This document shows positions 12,923 to 25,388 of a stretch of DNA of 64,000 bases, in pieces (position 1 is the first letter of the stretch; each line of letters begins with the position of its first letter). Position numbers and translations under genes: made by a program. Source of the DNA: Artocarpus heterophyllus (Eukaryota; Streptophyta; Magnoliopsida; Rosales; Moraceae); the NCBI GenBank assembly GCA_025403435.1, contig CM046339.1, positions 4,418,212 to 4,482,211 on the forward strand, read 5' to 3'. The notes beneath the pieces were generated by a model. It was not told the DNA's origin. It worked only from the letters and a program-made list of their open reading frames with translations, and made no database searches.

Positions 12923-14031
12923 TGTTGGAAAAAATAGCTATTAACCATTTTAAAGAGCCATTTTAAGGCATAATTTTAAGTAGGGCCCACTTTGTAATAA
13001 GCAATGAGTCTTGGCGAATTTATGTTCTCTAACACGAGAAAATCAAAATCATATATTTATATGCTCAAAATGATAATCGAGTGAATGAGAAATTGATGCT
13101 CAAAGTGTGCCCATTAACATTTGGATTTTGTTGAAAAAAGCTTAAATGTGGAGTCCCACATTAGGTTAGGCATTAAAGCTTGATGTGGTTGCACTTTTGT
13201 GCTTAGGTAAGATGTTGTAGCTAAGAGGCTCTCTCACACGTAGGGGGAAGGGGTGCAAATCATGACCCCAATGGGTTAGGGGCCCAATGTGTGCATGCAT
13301 GATAAGAGTGACGCGAATGTTGTTGAGCTTGCCTTGCACGGGCTGCGTTTTGCAATTTTTTTGCTTACTTCTAATAATAAATCCGAATTTAGCTATGAAG
13401 AAGTTTAATAACTTAGAATTAAACTTGCTCATATAAGTGGAGGTTAATGGCAGGATAATGGCACTTAAAAGCAAGATAATGGCAGCATGAATTAGTGCCA
13501 CAAAACTGGTTAATGGTAGGATAATGACACCATGAATTAGTGCCACAAAACACTTGTAACACCTGAAATTAAACCTCATAAAACTTGAATTTAAGCCATG
13601 TTGTAACAACCCCCCATGATTAGCCTATATATAAGGCCATCATTTTCTTCTTTGAACGCACACGAATTGCATACAAAGTCATAGAGATTTTTCTTTGTTT
13701 TCAAGGTCTACCTAATTTTGTTGTAGTCGGTTTTTGTTGATAGAGGAAGACACATTTCAAGTTCACCAGACACGGTATCCGATAGTGCTTAAGATTCCGT
13801 TGCAAGTCGTTGTATCCTAGGAAACAGACGTCCATCGAATCCTCGTGCACAACCAGAGGAGACGAATATGATTTAAGGAAAGGGTAAGCTACACGTGCCT
13901 CAACCGTTTTTTCGTCCAATTTTTCGCTTTGATTCAGTTAAAGGTTTTATTATACTTGTCTCTCTGATTTATAATATTCTCAATTATAACTTGTTCGTTT
14001 TATCCATATTACTTGCAATATATTGCTAACA
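12923..14031 (+). repeat. 3' LTR of the old copia element
   Basis: Begins TGTTGGAAAAAATAGC after a polypurine tract and probably ends TTGCTAACA, about 1.1 kb. A TATA-like CTATATATAAGG lies at about 13625. The first 200 bp share blocks (TATTAACCAT, TTTTAAGGCAT, TGCTCAAAATGA) with the sequence starting at 63400, so both are LTRs of related elements. The 3' boundary is judged only from the TG...CA rule. Confidence 0.7.
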
Positions 14032-15240
14032 TACCAAACACACAACATAAAAAACTCCAACCAACAACAAAAAGAAAACTGTCTTCAATCAACAAATCCA
14101 TCTTCCACATTTGATCTGAAATCACTCTACTTGCACAGACACACATCTCACACGATGGAACCAGCAACAAAAAAAAACAAACAAAATCACAGCTAGCAAC
14201 ACCTTCTTTCCATGCTATGTAACTTCTTTACCACCAATAAAGAAGCCGGTGACAAATTATTCATTAAAAAACTCAAAATTAAAAACTTTTTACCCACCAT
14301 AATCCATATGATGGTTGTTTCCTTTAACCAGGGAAACTTCGTGGACCTTCTTTTTTATGTGGTGTTAAAAATTAAATCTTCTCTTACAAATTTTACATGA
14401 CGTCGGTGTGACTAATTCATGTATTTTACAAACCTCTGGATAACCCAACACGAGTTGTATCCTACTCTAAGCCGACAAACCTCAGGATGCAGTTATCTAG
14501 GATTGTGTGCGCCACTTGGATGACCAAGTGATGATAGGTTATTTTGATTTGTTGAAAATTGGGCCTTTCTAAACGAGTATTTAGGGTTTGAATTTCATAG
14601 TAATTAAGGCCCCATTTGATATTATTTTGAAAGTCTTTGTAAATATTTTAGTATTGTTTTTTGAAGCAAAAATTTCAAAAATACTCCCAACATAATTCCC
14701 AAAAAATTCTAATTTTTCAAAACAAAACTATTTTTACCTATTTTGAAAACACTACTAAACGGACCCTAGGTTTATTTGATTCATATTTTTACGTAAATTT
14801 GACTCCAATTAGAGTTCATTTCGATGTAATTTCTAGTTGAACAATTGTAATTATAGTGCAATCAAGTTTTAGAATTAAATTTTTGTTAATTATAGTTGAA
14901 AAATATGCCATAATCATATTAACTTGTTGATATTTAGTGTTTATATTTTAAGAACTAATTTCATAAAGGATGCTTAAATTATAGAGCAATTTTGATTGTG
15001 CCCTCTAATAACACGCCATGTTGGCAAACATGTTAGTAATATAGAGGGAAGTAAAGAAAAGAGGTTTCTTAGCCTTTTATTATTATTATTATTATTATTT
15101 TTATAGATCGAGGGGTTGTTTAGAACGCTTTTGACTAATCAAAGGGCACTCTGAAAAATGGTCTAAATATTAGAAAGTCTTTATAAAAATGATCAATTTT
15201 TAATTTATTTTTTCAAAGTATATGCAAAACATGACTTGGT
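14032..15240. other. Noncoding DNA, unassigned
   Basis: AT-rich DNA without a supportable gene. It contains a (TTA)n microsatellite at about 15079-15101. The 62-codon open frame near 14212 shows no domain. Confidence 0.5.
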
Positions 15241-15244
15241 GTGA

Positions 15245-15950
15245 CTAATAATTAGGGCAGAGCCAAGATTTTGTTTCAGGGGCATAAGCTAAGAATACGA
15301 AAAACTCTAGAAACTTTTAATATATTAATTCTCAATACCATAAAATAGCTAAAAGGACATGCATATTCAATTTGTTGAATTTTTCACTACATAAATGCAA
15401 AATTTTCTTTAAAGTTTAGTTACTTCTTGATATACTATTTTATTCTTTGTTTAGTATATAAAAAAAAGAGTAGAACAATTGTAAGGAAATGATTTTGATG
15501 GAGCGAAACTAATAATAAATTATTTAGGAAGTGCAAAAGAGTGCCTAAAAAGAAGTTTAAGTATAAACACAATCAAGAAAAGTTATTTCAGTAAAGCAAA
15601 TAGGAAAATTTATTCATAAAGGCCATATTTATTAAGAAAAATAGTATTATTTTAGAGAACTAAAAGAAAAAAAAAATTTAAATAGAGACACATTGGAGAA
15701 ATATTATTGAAATGGGGGAAACTAAAAGAAAAGATTAAAGAAATATGTAAAAGGTAATTTTAATAAGAATAAATTAGAGGAAAAAATTTTGTTAATGATG
15801 GGAACATATATAAAATTTTGTTAATGTGAAGGAGGCACATGTGAAAAGTTTTTAAAAACTATGAGCAAAAACATAAATTATGAAAAAATCTGGGTGGGCG
15901 TATGCCCTTGTGCCTGGGCTCTCTCTGCCCCTGCTAGTGATAGCTTTTTT
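15245..15950. mobile_element. Possible non-autonomous DNA transposon remnant
   Basis: The left edge has AGGGCAGAGCCAAGATTTTG and the right edge GGGCTCTCTCTGCCCCTGC, which are partly inverted relative to each other. The interior is AT-rich with no ORF. 'Aggggcggagccaggattt...ggctccgcc' repeats are common in plant genomes from my general memory. No clear target duplication was found, so boundaries and class are uncertain. Confidence 0.35.
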
Positions 15951-16231
15951 CTTTTTTATATTTATGTGTGAGAGAAATGAACCCTACAACTCTCTGTGGA
16001 ATTAGACATGAAATTATCTTTAGACTATATGAAGAACCAAGATCATGGCTTGTTCTTTCCTTTTTTTTATTTTTTGTTTTTGTTTTTTTTTTAACTAGTA
16101 ATGACTTTTTTTTTTAGAACTTAAAGGTAAAGGGTTCCCACTTTTTTATTTTTCGATGGAGTTAAATGTCAGATTTATTGTCCGTGTATGTTTGCGACCA
16201 TACGACTAGTGATGGCTTTTGCATTAGGCCT
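15951..16231. other. T-rich low-complexity spacer
   Basis: Several poly-T tracts (about 16059-16115) and no gene. The word CTAGTGATGGCTTTT near 16206 resembles CTAGTGATAGCTTTT near 15936, so the edges of the two neighbouring repeats may be related. Confidence 0.4.
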
Positions 16232-17010
16232 GTACAAAAACCATCCTGCACCCGTCAACCGCCCGTGCCCGCGCCCACCCATCTGAAAAAAAGCGAGTTT
16301 ACGTTAGCAACCCACTGGCGGGCGGGTTAAACCTGCCCACCAATGTATTTAGGTGTGCGGGTTTAGTTTTAAGTTTTTGAGGACGGGTTCAACCCGAACC
16401 CGCTCGCCTATATATTTAAAAAAAAAACTTATCATTTATTTGATTTTGTTCTTGATATATTGGAAACTGAAAATTCTCCTATTATTTTGTGAAGTGATCA
16501 AAATTCAAATCAAGTAAGCTAGTAGAGAAAGGCCCTAAAAAGAAAAAGAACACTTGACTTTGTTCATCATTTCATTTGTAGCATTCTATTATTTTCGAAC
16601 CCAATGAATAAGCTTTAATCTTTATAGACTCTTGACTTTGTTCATCACTTCATCTATAGTTGATGTTTCTTGTTGCAGTGAACCATTATGTTTCTTAATT
16701 TGTACTTTTGAATATAGTCACTGTCTTTAAGCATCAAACTTGCTTGTTGTTGGTAATGCTTTATGTATTATCATCTTATATTTTCTACAAATTTTCTTCA
16801 CTTTAAAAAAAAAAGGTCTAAAAAATTACATTGGACAATAGTGTAGGTCTAAACCGCCTCAACCCGACCACAATCACCTAAAACCAAACCGAAATCACCT
16901 GTCATGTGGTGGGCAGTTTGTGGATTGGTTAATCGCCAACCTGCTATTCAAAAAAATCACACCACACACACTGAAAAACTATCAAACCGTCTACTGTTTA
17001 CCCCTATTTT
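16232..17010. mobile_element. Possible hAT-type non-autonomous element
   Basis: A GC-rich left part rich in 'cgggcgggtt' words (16250-16410), an AT-rich middle, and a right part with ACCCGACC, AACCGCC and TTTACCCCTA resemble the non-autonomous hAT elements that start near 'aggcctgtacaaa' and end near 'ttacccct' in many dicots. No exact 8-bp target duplication could be set by eye. Confidence 0.35.
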
Positions 17011-17592
17011 GTATAAAGAGAGTGAGGAATAACCTTCATTAATTTCTGTAGGTGGTGAGGTTGGAAAACATGGCCGGCTAAAAACTACTTTGATTTAATG
17101 CATGATGTATTTTTTTTTTAAGTGGTATCTACTGTTTTTTTAATAATAGAGTGGTAATCCCGCAGCGTTTTCACGAGGGACATTATTTTACAGATGATGA
17201 GGTTGTGATCGAATTCCATTGCGTCATCTTCACCGCCAACAGTCAATCCAAATAAAGAGCAAGGTTAAAAAATAAAAGTAAAATAAAATAATGAGAAAGA
17301 ATTTTTAGGTATTGGTAATTTCACCGCCAGTAACGCAACATTAGGGGGTAAAAGCGAGAAGTTTCCGCTACGTGTCGGCAATGAAGTGGGGTTTCACAGA
17401 TCAGATATCACACAGCACGCCAGATTAACATCACCGGCATTCCATTATAACCAATTAATATTACCATCAGGATCGGCGAATATATGCCTCGTCTTTTCAA
17501 AAGTCAGAAGGAAATTGTGTTTTTAAAGTTTTGAGTGGGTTTAAGCTATTCCCACCTCCTGTACCACCGGCGTTTAGTTTTATCACCGACGG
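17011..17592 (+). promoter_or_regulatory. Upstream region and likely promoter of the NIMIN gene
   Basis: Immediately 5' of the NIMIN ORF. A TATA-like AATATATGCC lies at about 17478-17487, roughly 105 bp before the ATG. At 17222-17226 there is CGTCA, a TGACG (TGA-factor/as-1 half-site) on the minus strand. At 17370-17376 there is ACGTGTC, an ABRE-like core. Salicylate-regulated NIMIN genes of other plants use as-1-like TGACG elements, so the site is plausible, but single short motifs are weak evidence. Confidence 0.45.
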
Positions 17593-17991
17593 ATGGGGAA
17601 GAGGAAACCGACGGAAAACGTCGTTTTGGAGAGGGTGAAGAAGGCGCGGGAAAACGACGCCGTCGGAGTTGGGAAGAGGAGTAGCTGTACTAGTAGTACG
17701 GCCGCGATGGAGGAGGAGGTGGAGGAATTCTTCGCGATCCTGAGGCGAATACACGGGGCGATCGGGCACTTCAAGAAGAGAGGAGACGGCCGCAATTTGA
17801 CGGAGGAGGGTTCCAGGCTAAGGGCAATGCTGGAGAGGGAGATCATTAGCTCCGATGAGCCAAACGGCGTTAAAGACGACGGCGAAAAGGCGAGGCCAGA
17901 GCGAGAGGAGGGGATGGAGGAGAATCTGAGCCTCGATCTGAACGCTGAACCGGGTCCGGATTCTGAACCCGGTTTAAAATGGTTTTTGTGA
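17593..17991 (+). CDS. NIM1/NPR1-interacting (NIMIN-like) protein, intronless
   Basis: A 132-residue acidic-basic nuclear protein, the only intact host gene in the window. Visible features in order: a basic N terminus (GKRK at 2-5; KRSS) suited to nuclear import; an acidic helix with EEVEEFFAILRRI (about 41-53), the kind of FF-containing motif by which NIMIN/NRR proteins bind NPR1; the following HFKKRGDGRNLTEEGSR segment typical of NIMIN-2-like sequences; and a C-terminal EAR repression motif LSLDLN (112-117; LxLxL). From family knowledge, NIMINs bind NPR1 and dampen salicylate-induced PR gene expression. The ATG is the first in frame after a plausible TATA box. Length and lack of introns fit the family. 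The coding DNA is much richer in GC than its surroundings. No damage is seen. I am fairly sure of the family and less sure which member, so no gene symbol is given. Confidence 0.78.
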   Translation: MGKRKPTENVVLERVKKARENDAVGVGKRSSCTSSTAAMEEEVEEFFAILRRIHGAIGHFKKRGDGRNLTEEGSRLRAMLEREIISSDEPNGVKDDGEKARPEREEGMEENLSLDLNAEPGPDSEPGLKWFL

Positions 17992-19341
17992 TCTACTTTA
18001 GAGGGTTTTTGGTTATGGCTGATTTACATCGTAAATTAAATTATAAACAGTATAAAATAATTTAAAAAATATTATATTATAATAAAAATGGTTTTTTTCG
18101 CTCGTAAAATATTTCTCTTTTAACATTACTTCTTGTTTTTTGTTTGTCCCTTTTTTTTTTCAATTCGAAATGTTAATGCCCATTAATGCTGTAATTAAAA
18201 ATGGATGTTTTATCATTTTCAAAAAAAGAAAAAGAAAAAGGTGTTTTATCGTATTACGTATTGATATTGATTATATGATCTCATCATGTGGCGTGATGAA
18301 AGTAACAAATGAATATGCTGATCTTTTCATATATATATAAATATATATACGCTGATAATTTTTTATTTAAAATGAATATGTAGAATTGATAATAGAGCAA
18401 TGCTAATTAACTCATGTGTTTTGACCTTGCTATTAAGAAAATAATAGGACCTAATTTAAAATATATATTATATATTAGATTGAAGTCTATAATTTTGTGA
18501 ATAACAAGATTTTAATTTTATGGCAATGAAAAAGATTTTTAGCTGATAATATTATGGAATAAAAAAAGTCGTTTTAAAATTATACTAGGCAGTGTTTGGT
18601 CACAAATGAGAGCGAGCCGAAATCCCAGTGGCAGCTTCTCAAATAATGATGATTGGTTAATTCTTGTCGTCGTCGTTTTTTGTTATTGTTTTGAACTTAA
18701 GAATTGATAATTTAAACTCTCCACTTTTTTAGTAAAATCGAGTGTAGTTTTACTATTAGATACCTATAACTATCTAATTGTTTTTTTTTTTTTTACTACA
18801 ACTATAATATATCAAATAATGTGAATTTTTTTTCTTTTCCAAGTTATGGTTCGTTTAGAACATAGGTTTAAGCTAGTGTGGCTTTAAACTAACATTTAGA
18901 ATGTAAAGGTCTGAGCAAATAATAAAACATCACATAAAAAATTTGGTATTTGAAAATATCAATTTAAAATATAGTTTAAGAAGGAAAATTAAAATAGGTT
19001 TTTATTATAGAGCACGATTTAAAATGGTTAGAATTTAAAGGGGTCAAGTTCTCTTCTCGGAGAGTTTTCATAATGTCATTTTTAAGATTTTTTTTATATA
19101 TAAACGCCACATTTTTTTGTGATACAATTAACATATAATATGAATGATATGTGGCGTAACTCTCTTAAATATGACATGAATAAACATAACTTTTAAAAAT
19201 TTAGCATAATATATAATTTTCTCTTCTCAAAACCGATGGTTTGGCCATTTTTAACCATACTTATCATTCTGAACTTTTTCTTTCCTTTGTTTATCAAGTA
19301 CCAATTTAAGTTGAGAGTATAGATTTAAGCGACAGAAAACG
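17992..19341. other. 3' flank of NIMIN and AT-rich intergenic DNA
   Basis: Contains AATAAA-like signals just after the gene (about 18080). There is a TA-repeat near 18330-18350. An 8-bp inverted pair (ACGCCACA near 19105; TGTGGCGT near 19151) lies inside an AT-rich stretch that might be a small MITE-like relic. No gene was recognised. Confidence 0.5.
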
Positions 19342-19993
19342 TGTTGTATGAGATTTCGATGGTCCTAGGCCCGAAGATGAGATCAATGAAAAGCCTAACT
19401 CGGCCCATTATTCTCAAATAGAGTAAAAGTTGAAGTGATCGATTTGCCTCACCACCCTTAGATGGGGTTGAGCTTAAACCAACTTTGTGTTCACCCATTA
19501 TTGCACTCGTCATTCTAAAAAGAACAAACAAGAATGGGTAAGACCAGTAGTCAAGATAATGCGTTTAAAATTAAGACCACTAGCATGGGGCTTGATACAC
19601 TCTTCATGCGTATAGGGGCTTCACGCCCGAAGGGAATGGGCTAGCACAGAACACAGAAATCCTCTTCCCACCAATAATATTTTAATTACTCTTTTAGTAA
19701 CAATGCAACACTATATAAAAGGGGAAATAAAAAAGAGTGGGGCTGGTTCTTCTCTCCTTCCAAGAAGAACATACAATCTCTAGTTTATTTTTTTATCCAA
19801 GAAATCTAAGAATGTATTGTACGAACTCTTAATAAGGAAAACATAATAGATGTAGCTTATTAAAGAGTGAACCACTATAAATCCATTTGTTTGATTCTTA
19901 TTTTCATCCTTTCCTTTTCATTTTTATTGTATTTAATCTGTGAGAACTATGAGTGAATTGTGAGTATTATTGGTTGATAGTTTTTCACCATCA
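19342..19993 (+). repeat. Probable 5' LTR of a Tat-like Ty3/gypsy element
   Basis: It lies directly before a gypsy primer-binding site and gag. It ends CACCATCA at 19993. A TATA box (CTATATAAAAGG) lies at about 19711-19722. The left end is uncertain: TGTTGTATGAG near 19344 is the nearest plausible TG start. No matching second LTR was found in the window. Confidence 0.55.
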
Positions 19994-19997
19994 AGAA

Positions 19998-20015
19998 TTG
20001 GCGCTAGAAGGAGGG
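19998..20015 (+). other. Gypsy primer-binding site
   Basis: TTGGCGCTAGAAGGAGGG follows the LTR end by 4 bp. The TGGCGC start is the usual one for PBS sites of plant Tat/Athila-type gypsy elements, and the position is correct for minus-strand priming. Confidence 0.65.
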
Positions 20016-20050
20016 CTTTCATCTTCTGAAGACAAACAACCACCATCGTC

Positions 20051-21697
20051 ATGATGACCACTCGCACCAACCGTACCAGAGCTAGCATAAGTAACTCTAT
20101 CATGCAAGGAGGTGATAAATTAGTTGGAGGTGGCACTGAAGGATAAAAAAAAGATAGACAGCCTTCACGAACTATCTTGCTAGGACAAAGGGTGGATAAA
20201 ATAAGTGGACTGCTTGAAAAAATTTCAGTAGCCTTGGATGGCATTCAAGATCAAGGGCGTAACCCTTTAAATGATGACCCAGGAGACAAGGGAACCAAGC
20301 TGGTGGCCAAAATGGCAACCAGCAACGTAACCATGACGGAACCGACAAGACTAAGGGTGGCCGACGAGGAAGGGCTAACTCCATGGGTAGCGAAGAATGA
20401 AGGAGGAGAGCAGAATAGGCTTGGTTTCAAGAAACATGTCAGCCAGATCAGCAAAGATAAAACACAGGTCTACTTTCACTTTTCCCCAAACGTGACATTA
20501 GACTACATACAGCCTCGGAGCGGATTGTGGGCAGCTAAAAATGCAACTCTAGAAAAGAGATTTGAGGAACCATCTACACGTGAGAAGAGCAATCTCCATA
20601 GGAAATATCCCCAATGCGGTCGATCAGCCAGCTATTGACCAACGATTAAACAGCCTACAGGTTGATCCCAACTTGATAGCTCAATAAGTAAACCAACATA
20701 TTCAAGCAATGCTGGGACTCCCTACGAGTGAGATTAAGCGACTTGTGGGCCATGTTAGAAGTTTGGAAGAGAAGCTCGATGTTCACCATGAGGAAGAAAT
20801 AACGTACACCCTTCCATTTGCTCCATCTATTATGGAACCACCTCTTTTGGAGAAGTTTAAACCTCCACAAATGACGTCTTATGAAGTACTCATAGACCCT
20901 GACGATTGCATTAAAATTTATGAATCATACATGGAACTCTATGGAGTCCCACAAGAAATTATATGTAGGGTCTTCAGCCAAACCCTCTCAAGATCTGCAA
21001 GAAGATAGTTTAGGACATTGAAGGCAGGAAGCATAACCTGCTTCCAAGACTTAAAAATAACATTCATCAACCAGTTTGTGGGGTAAGATCCCTACTGCCA
21101 ATTAAAGAGAAGTTGAGCTTCCTTATTTAGGGGCCGAGTGAACCCATGAAGGATTGGTTTACTAAGAAAGTGACTATGATAGGAGGAATCTCAAAAGACA
21201 TTGCCCTTATAGGAGCTTTAAGCACTATACGACTGACATCCCCTTCAAGGATGATCTTGACCCCAAGGACCCGAAACATATAGAGAATTCCTTGAGAGGG
21301 CCAAAGGCTACATTAACTAGAAGGAGGTCAACAGTTTAACCTTCAAAAAAATGATAGGAAGTAGCAACAATAACACTCAAATACCAAGCAATGGAAGAAA
21401 GAAAAGGGGCAAACCTCAAGGGCATGAGGGCTCGAGGTTACTAGTCTATGACCCTTTGTCAATCTCTTCAAATCAAGTTGTCATCATGGATAGCGCCAAG
21501 CAGCAAAGACAAGAAGGCAATAGAGGTCGACTTTAGTAAAGGCACAACAACTACCATGGCCTCATAGCCTCGATAAATAATATTTACAAACAAATTAGTG
21601 ACCAGCTCTATCTTCAATGTCCTTTCCCAATGAGGTTGAGCCCAAACAAGAGCAATTAGACCAAGTATTGCAGGTTTCATGGCGACGTAGGGCCTAA
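20051..21697 (+). pseudogene. Ty3/gypsy gag, decayed 5' part
   Basis: Starts at ATGATGACCACTCG (20051), 36 bp after the PBS. It is readable in shifting frames with stops (first stop about 20144; the next block ends at 20638). The retrotransposon Gag core is clear at about 20850-21180: PPQMTSYEVLIDPDDCIKIY, then RTLKAGSITCFQDLK, FINQFVG and GPSEPMKDWF. A further block, DLDPKDPKHIE, lies near 21250. The C-terminal zinc-knuckle segment TKYCRFHGDVG is at about 21658-21690. There copia element B interrupts it, and the same knuckle continues at 31197. No protease or polymerase of this element is present, so an internal deletion followed. Tat-like affiliation is judged from Gag and PBS. Confidence 0.8.
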
Positions 21698-23729
21698 TGT
21701 TAGAATGTATGCCCTAAGGGGTAAAAATATAATAAGTTTTTAGATATATTTTTATCAATAAAGGATTTATTTATTGTTTATGTACCAAATCTTGTCCTCT
21801 TTATGTTCATATTTGTTGAACGTATGTTAAGCAAACAAAAGTCTAAGACTGTCAGTCTAAACCTTTAAGAATTGAGAATATGATGGACAGATTATGCGGA
21901 AGACATGATTCTTAAGGTGATGGTCTAAATCATAAGATCTGCAATTGAGGGAATAAAGTTGGGTGCTTTATTCATTTAAAGATTGTTATGTTGTCTATAT
22001 CCCAATTGGGAGATGGCTTGTCTTGACCACTGGAGGTGGACTCCATAAATAGAAACATTCGTATGTTGTCATGGGTGACGATTTGTTAGATCGGGACATA
22101 AAGTGAATTGATTTGCATTAATAATTCTGTCTCAGCAAATTGGTTCACTTTAAACAATCATTTGTATTGTATCTTAATCTTGAGATGAATAGTAGACCCG
22201 TTGTCTTGACTTGTGTCTTTTGATATACCAAAGGGTGACACCCACATCTTAATAATGGTATGTATCCTGGTACATTAAAGGCGTGACTCTTGATGGCGTA
22301 GACCTGTTATTCATAGATATAGAATCCATAGCTCCTCTTTAGGAGTAGTGATATCCTCTTATATGCGTTATCCTATAATTGAAAAACTGGAGCACTCAAC
22401 CATTTGGATACATAGGTGTAACCAAATGATATACTGTATTTGAACGGTAAGTTTTCTGATGGAGAGATAATGGAACGTAAGATAAAAATAATCGAAAAGG
22501 TAAGACAAAACTTTTTCTTAAGCCGATTATGGATAATCTTATAGGGATATGATACACTATGATATGTCATGGAGACTTAGCTATACGGGCTTCGTAATTC
22601 TATATAGTTCGAGAGTGCAGCTCCAAGCTTTTAGTGGAGTAGCATTGGAGTTGATAATTATGAAATGTATATATGAAATATTGGGTTTTGTAATTATCGG
22701 GACCTTGAACTATATAGGTCCATTGGGTCCCCTTTGTTAGCTCACAAAATCTTATAACGATACGGCATGCCTTTCCAATAATTGGAGACTTATGTCGGAT
22801 TTATTAGCTTGGTTGAAAGTTGAAAGAATCAAATAATTCATGTCTGTTTATCGGTTGAATTAATTTTGTGATAAAATTAATTCAAGATAAACATGTTGAA
22901 TTATTAGGATCAGATAACTCTTGTCTGTTTATTAGTTGATTTAATTTTGAATAAATTAAATCAAAATAAACTTGTAGAATTATTAGGCATTCATTTATTT
23001 TCCTAGAGATTATTTAGATAAAGTTGTTTTAATTAGATAACTTCTCTATTGGGTTATTTGAATTAAAACTGAGATTTTATCCTATAGAATCTCGGGTGAA
23101 AAATAAAAGATTCGCTGAGATCTTTTTCGACAGTTTGGCATGCCAATCATCAAGTTTGGCCTGCCAATAGGGCAAGTTCGGCCTGCCAATTTGGCAAATC
23201 GGCCTATCGATGCGTGAAAAAAAAGGATGACGCGTTTTTATATGGATTTCATCAAATATTGATCCGAATTTGATTCTAATTCGAATTTTTAAGACCTTAT
23301 CTGATAAGAAATGAACCTAGACCCAACCTCTATAAATAGAGAGCAAGCCTCATAAGTTATTTAGATCAATTGAGAGATTAAAAGTGACACTCTACTAGTG
23401 AGAATCTAAAACTCCCTGAGAGCTCTTATTCACAAATGACGAACACTAGCTTTGAGTTCTCTCAATTGGTTGGAAGGAGAGTCACATAGAGGAAGAGCTA
23501 TACGTGTGAGCCCATACTCACTCTGATCGTGGATAGAGAATAGTAAAAAAGACCAATTGGTTGAGGCTTTTTTGAAACGTTATTTCTCTTCACGGATTAC
23601 GGGAGTTCTTCGGCATTCAAAGGTTAGTAAGATCTGGTTAATTTATGCATATCGCATGTCAAACTTGTGTTTTGGAAAATACTCTAATATAAAATTTTTA
23701 AAATTTCGCTACGTACTATGTTTCCAACA
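21698..23729 (+). repeat. 5' LTR of element B
   Basis: 2032 bp, TGTTAGAA...CCAACA. Its U3 dyads (about 23131-23215) have largely lost their CpGs (TTCGGC became TTTGGC), whereas the 3' copy at 30602-30679 keeps them. The donor-like AAAG|GTTAGTAAG is present at about 23619-23631. Confidence 0.9.
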
Positions 23730-25388
23730 TTTGGCATCAGAGATAGGTTTTTATATAAATTTATCAGTTTGTGATCATGCTATATGTATAAATTTTGTGA
23801 TCTTAATCTCTCTTATGCTTGAATTTAATTTTATAAATAGTTGGCACTGTAGGTTTCTATATAATTTTTTGTTGTCATGGATTATGTGGTAAATGTTTAT
23901 TAATTAATTATGGTTGATTAAATGGTTATTTAATTATTTATTAATTAATTAATTTATACTGGTTATGGTTCCTTAGAGGTTAGACTGTGTATCTAGGTTT
24001 TCATGTAATTAGATGGTAGACTATCATCTCGTCTAGAAATTATTATTTAATTTTAAATTTGTAAGAATTTTGTACTTAAATAATCATTTAGAGAAGAAGG
24101 ATCTAGAAGATAGAAGATGACGCTCCTAGGTATTTCCTGAGTCTCTAATATTATGTTTTTGAATTGTTGAAAATAAAATTGATGAATTGCATTAAAAATT
24201 GTATATTTTAAAAAGGGTGATTTCTACTCGGTCGGCATGTCAAACCCTCCAGTTCGGCAGGCCAGACGTGAGGTTCGGCAGGCCTACAGCGGGGCAAAAA
24301 TCAGGAGGCTCTGGCCGCAGGCCGAACTTCTAGTTCGGCAGGCCGATCTGTCATGAATTGGTAGGCTGATCTGTGAAGATCGGCAATCGGCAGGCCGATC
24401 ACCCAGATCTGTTTGCTGACAGGGAGCTCAAAATTTCTCTAGAAAAAAAGTATAGTTTTTCAATACAGTTTTAATTTTATTTTTGGGACAATTGTGAGAG
24501 ACATTAAATTTGGATATGACTGGAAATATGAAGTATTCGATTCATTCGAGATTGAAAACTTGAAGATGGACATTACATGAAGAAAGATACAGGTTGATGA
24601 TTCAAGGTTGAAGAATCGATAATATGTTTCAATTATTCTCTTATAATCTTTGTTTTCTATTCTATAGGGTGGAACTATAATATTATGGTTATTACTATTT
24701 TGCTTGTAGCTTTGCTTGATTGCTTTGCTTGTCTGCATTATAATATGTTTTTCCATGTATATTGATAACATGTCATGTAGAATAGGGAGTACCGCTCATA
24801 TTAAAATTGTTCATGCATGTCTTCTAAAATAAAACCTTGATTTCATAACATTGAGTGGGAGAAGGTTTTCAAAGAGAAGACCTACGGCCTCCATCGTTGG
24901 TCCATGGGAAGAACATGGTGGTCCTGACCTCTAGGAAGGGATTTCTATCATGTACCAGATTGGATCTCTGAAAGGATAAGGTATTTTAGCATGATTTATG
25001 GTTGCACACCCCTAGGTGATGATTATAAATCTTGGATAAGATATTGATACGATGGTTATACACTTACGTTAATTTTATTATTAACCTCCCCTAGGAGCTT
25101 TGTTCATAAAATTAATGGCCAAAGAAACGATTATCAATATATACTGGATCATATGGGCCCTAGATAGCATATATTAATCAGGAGGGGATCCGTGTTCCTG
25201 ATTGAATTTGGCAATACTCTCCTAGGAGCTTGTTGAATTATGAGTTGGGAATTATTGTTGTAAGGTTGTGATATTTTCAAGGTTTTGACACATAAACACA
25301 TTTGTATGTTTTTACATGATTGTATTATCTTACTAAATTATTATTATATGTTTACTTATGTTTGGTATATGATTGTTGCATCTAAGCG
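23730..25388 (+). other. PBS and leader of element B
   Basis: Degenerate PBS at 23732, dyad array at about 24225-24412, and hairpin/CCTAGG region at about 25010-25230. The leader runs directly into the middle of gag: about 180 bp with the acceptor-like site, the gag ATG and the first ~55 codons are deleted between TATATGATTGTTG (about 25379) and the codons for AYDRWKDAND. Confidence 0.8.

Noticed and set aside
17497..17846. Antisense frames over the NIMIN gene
   Set aside because: GC-rich shadow frames of a real coding region; no recognisable protein.
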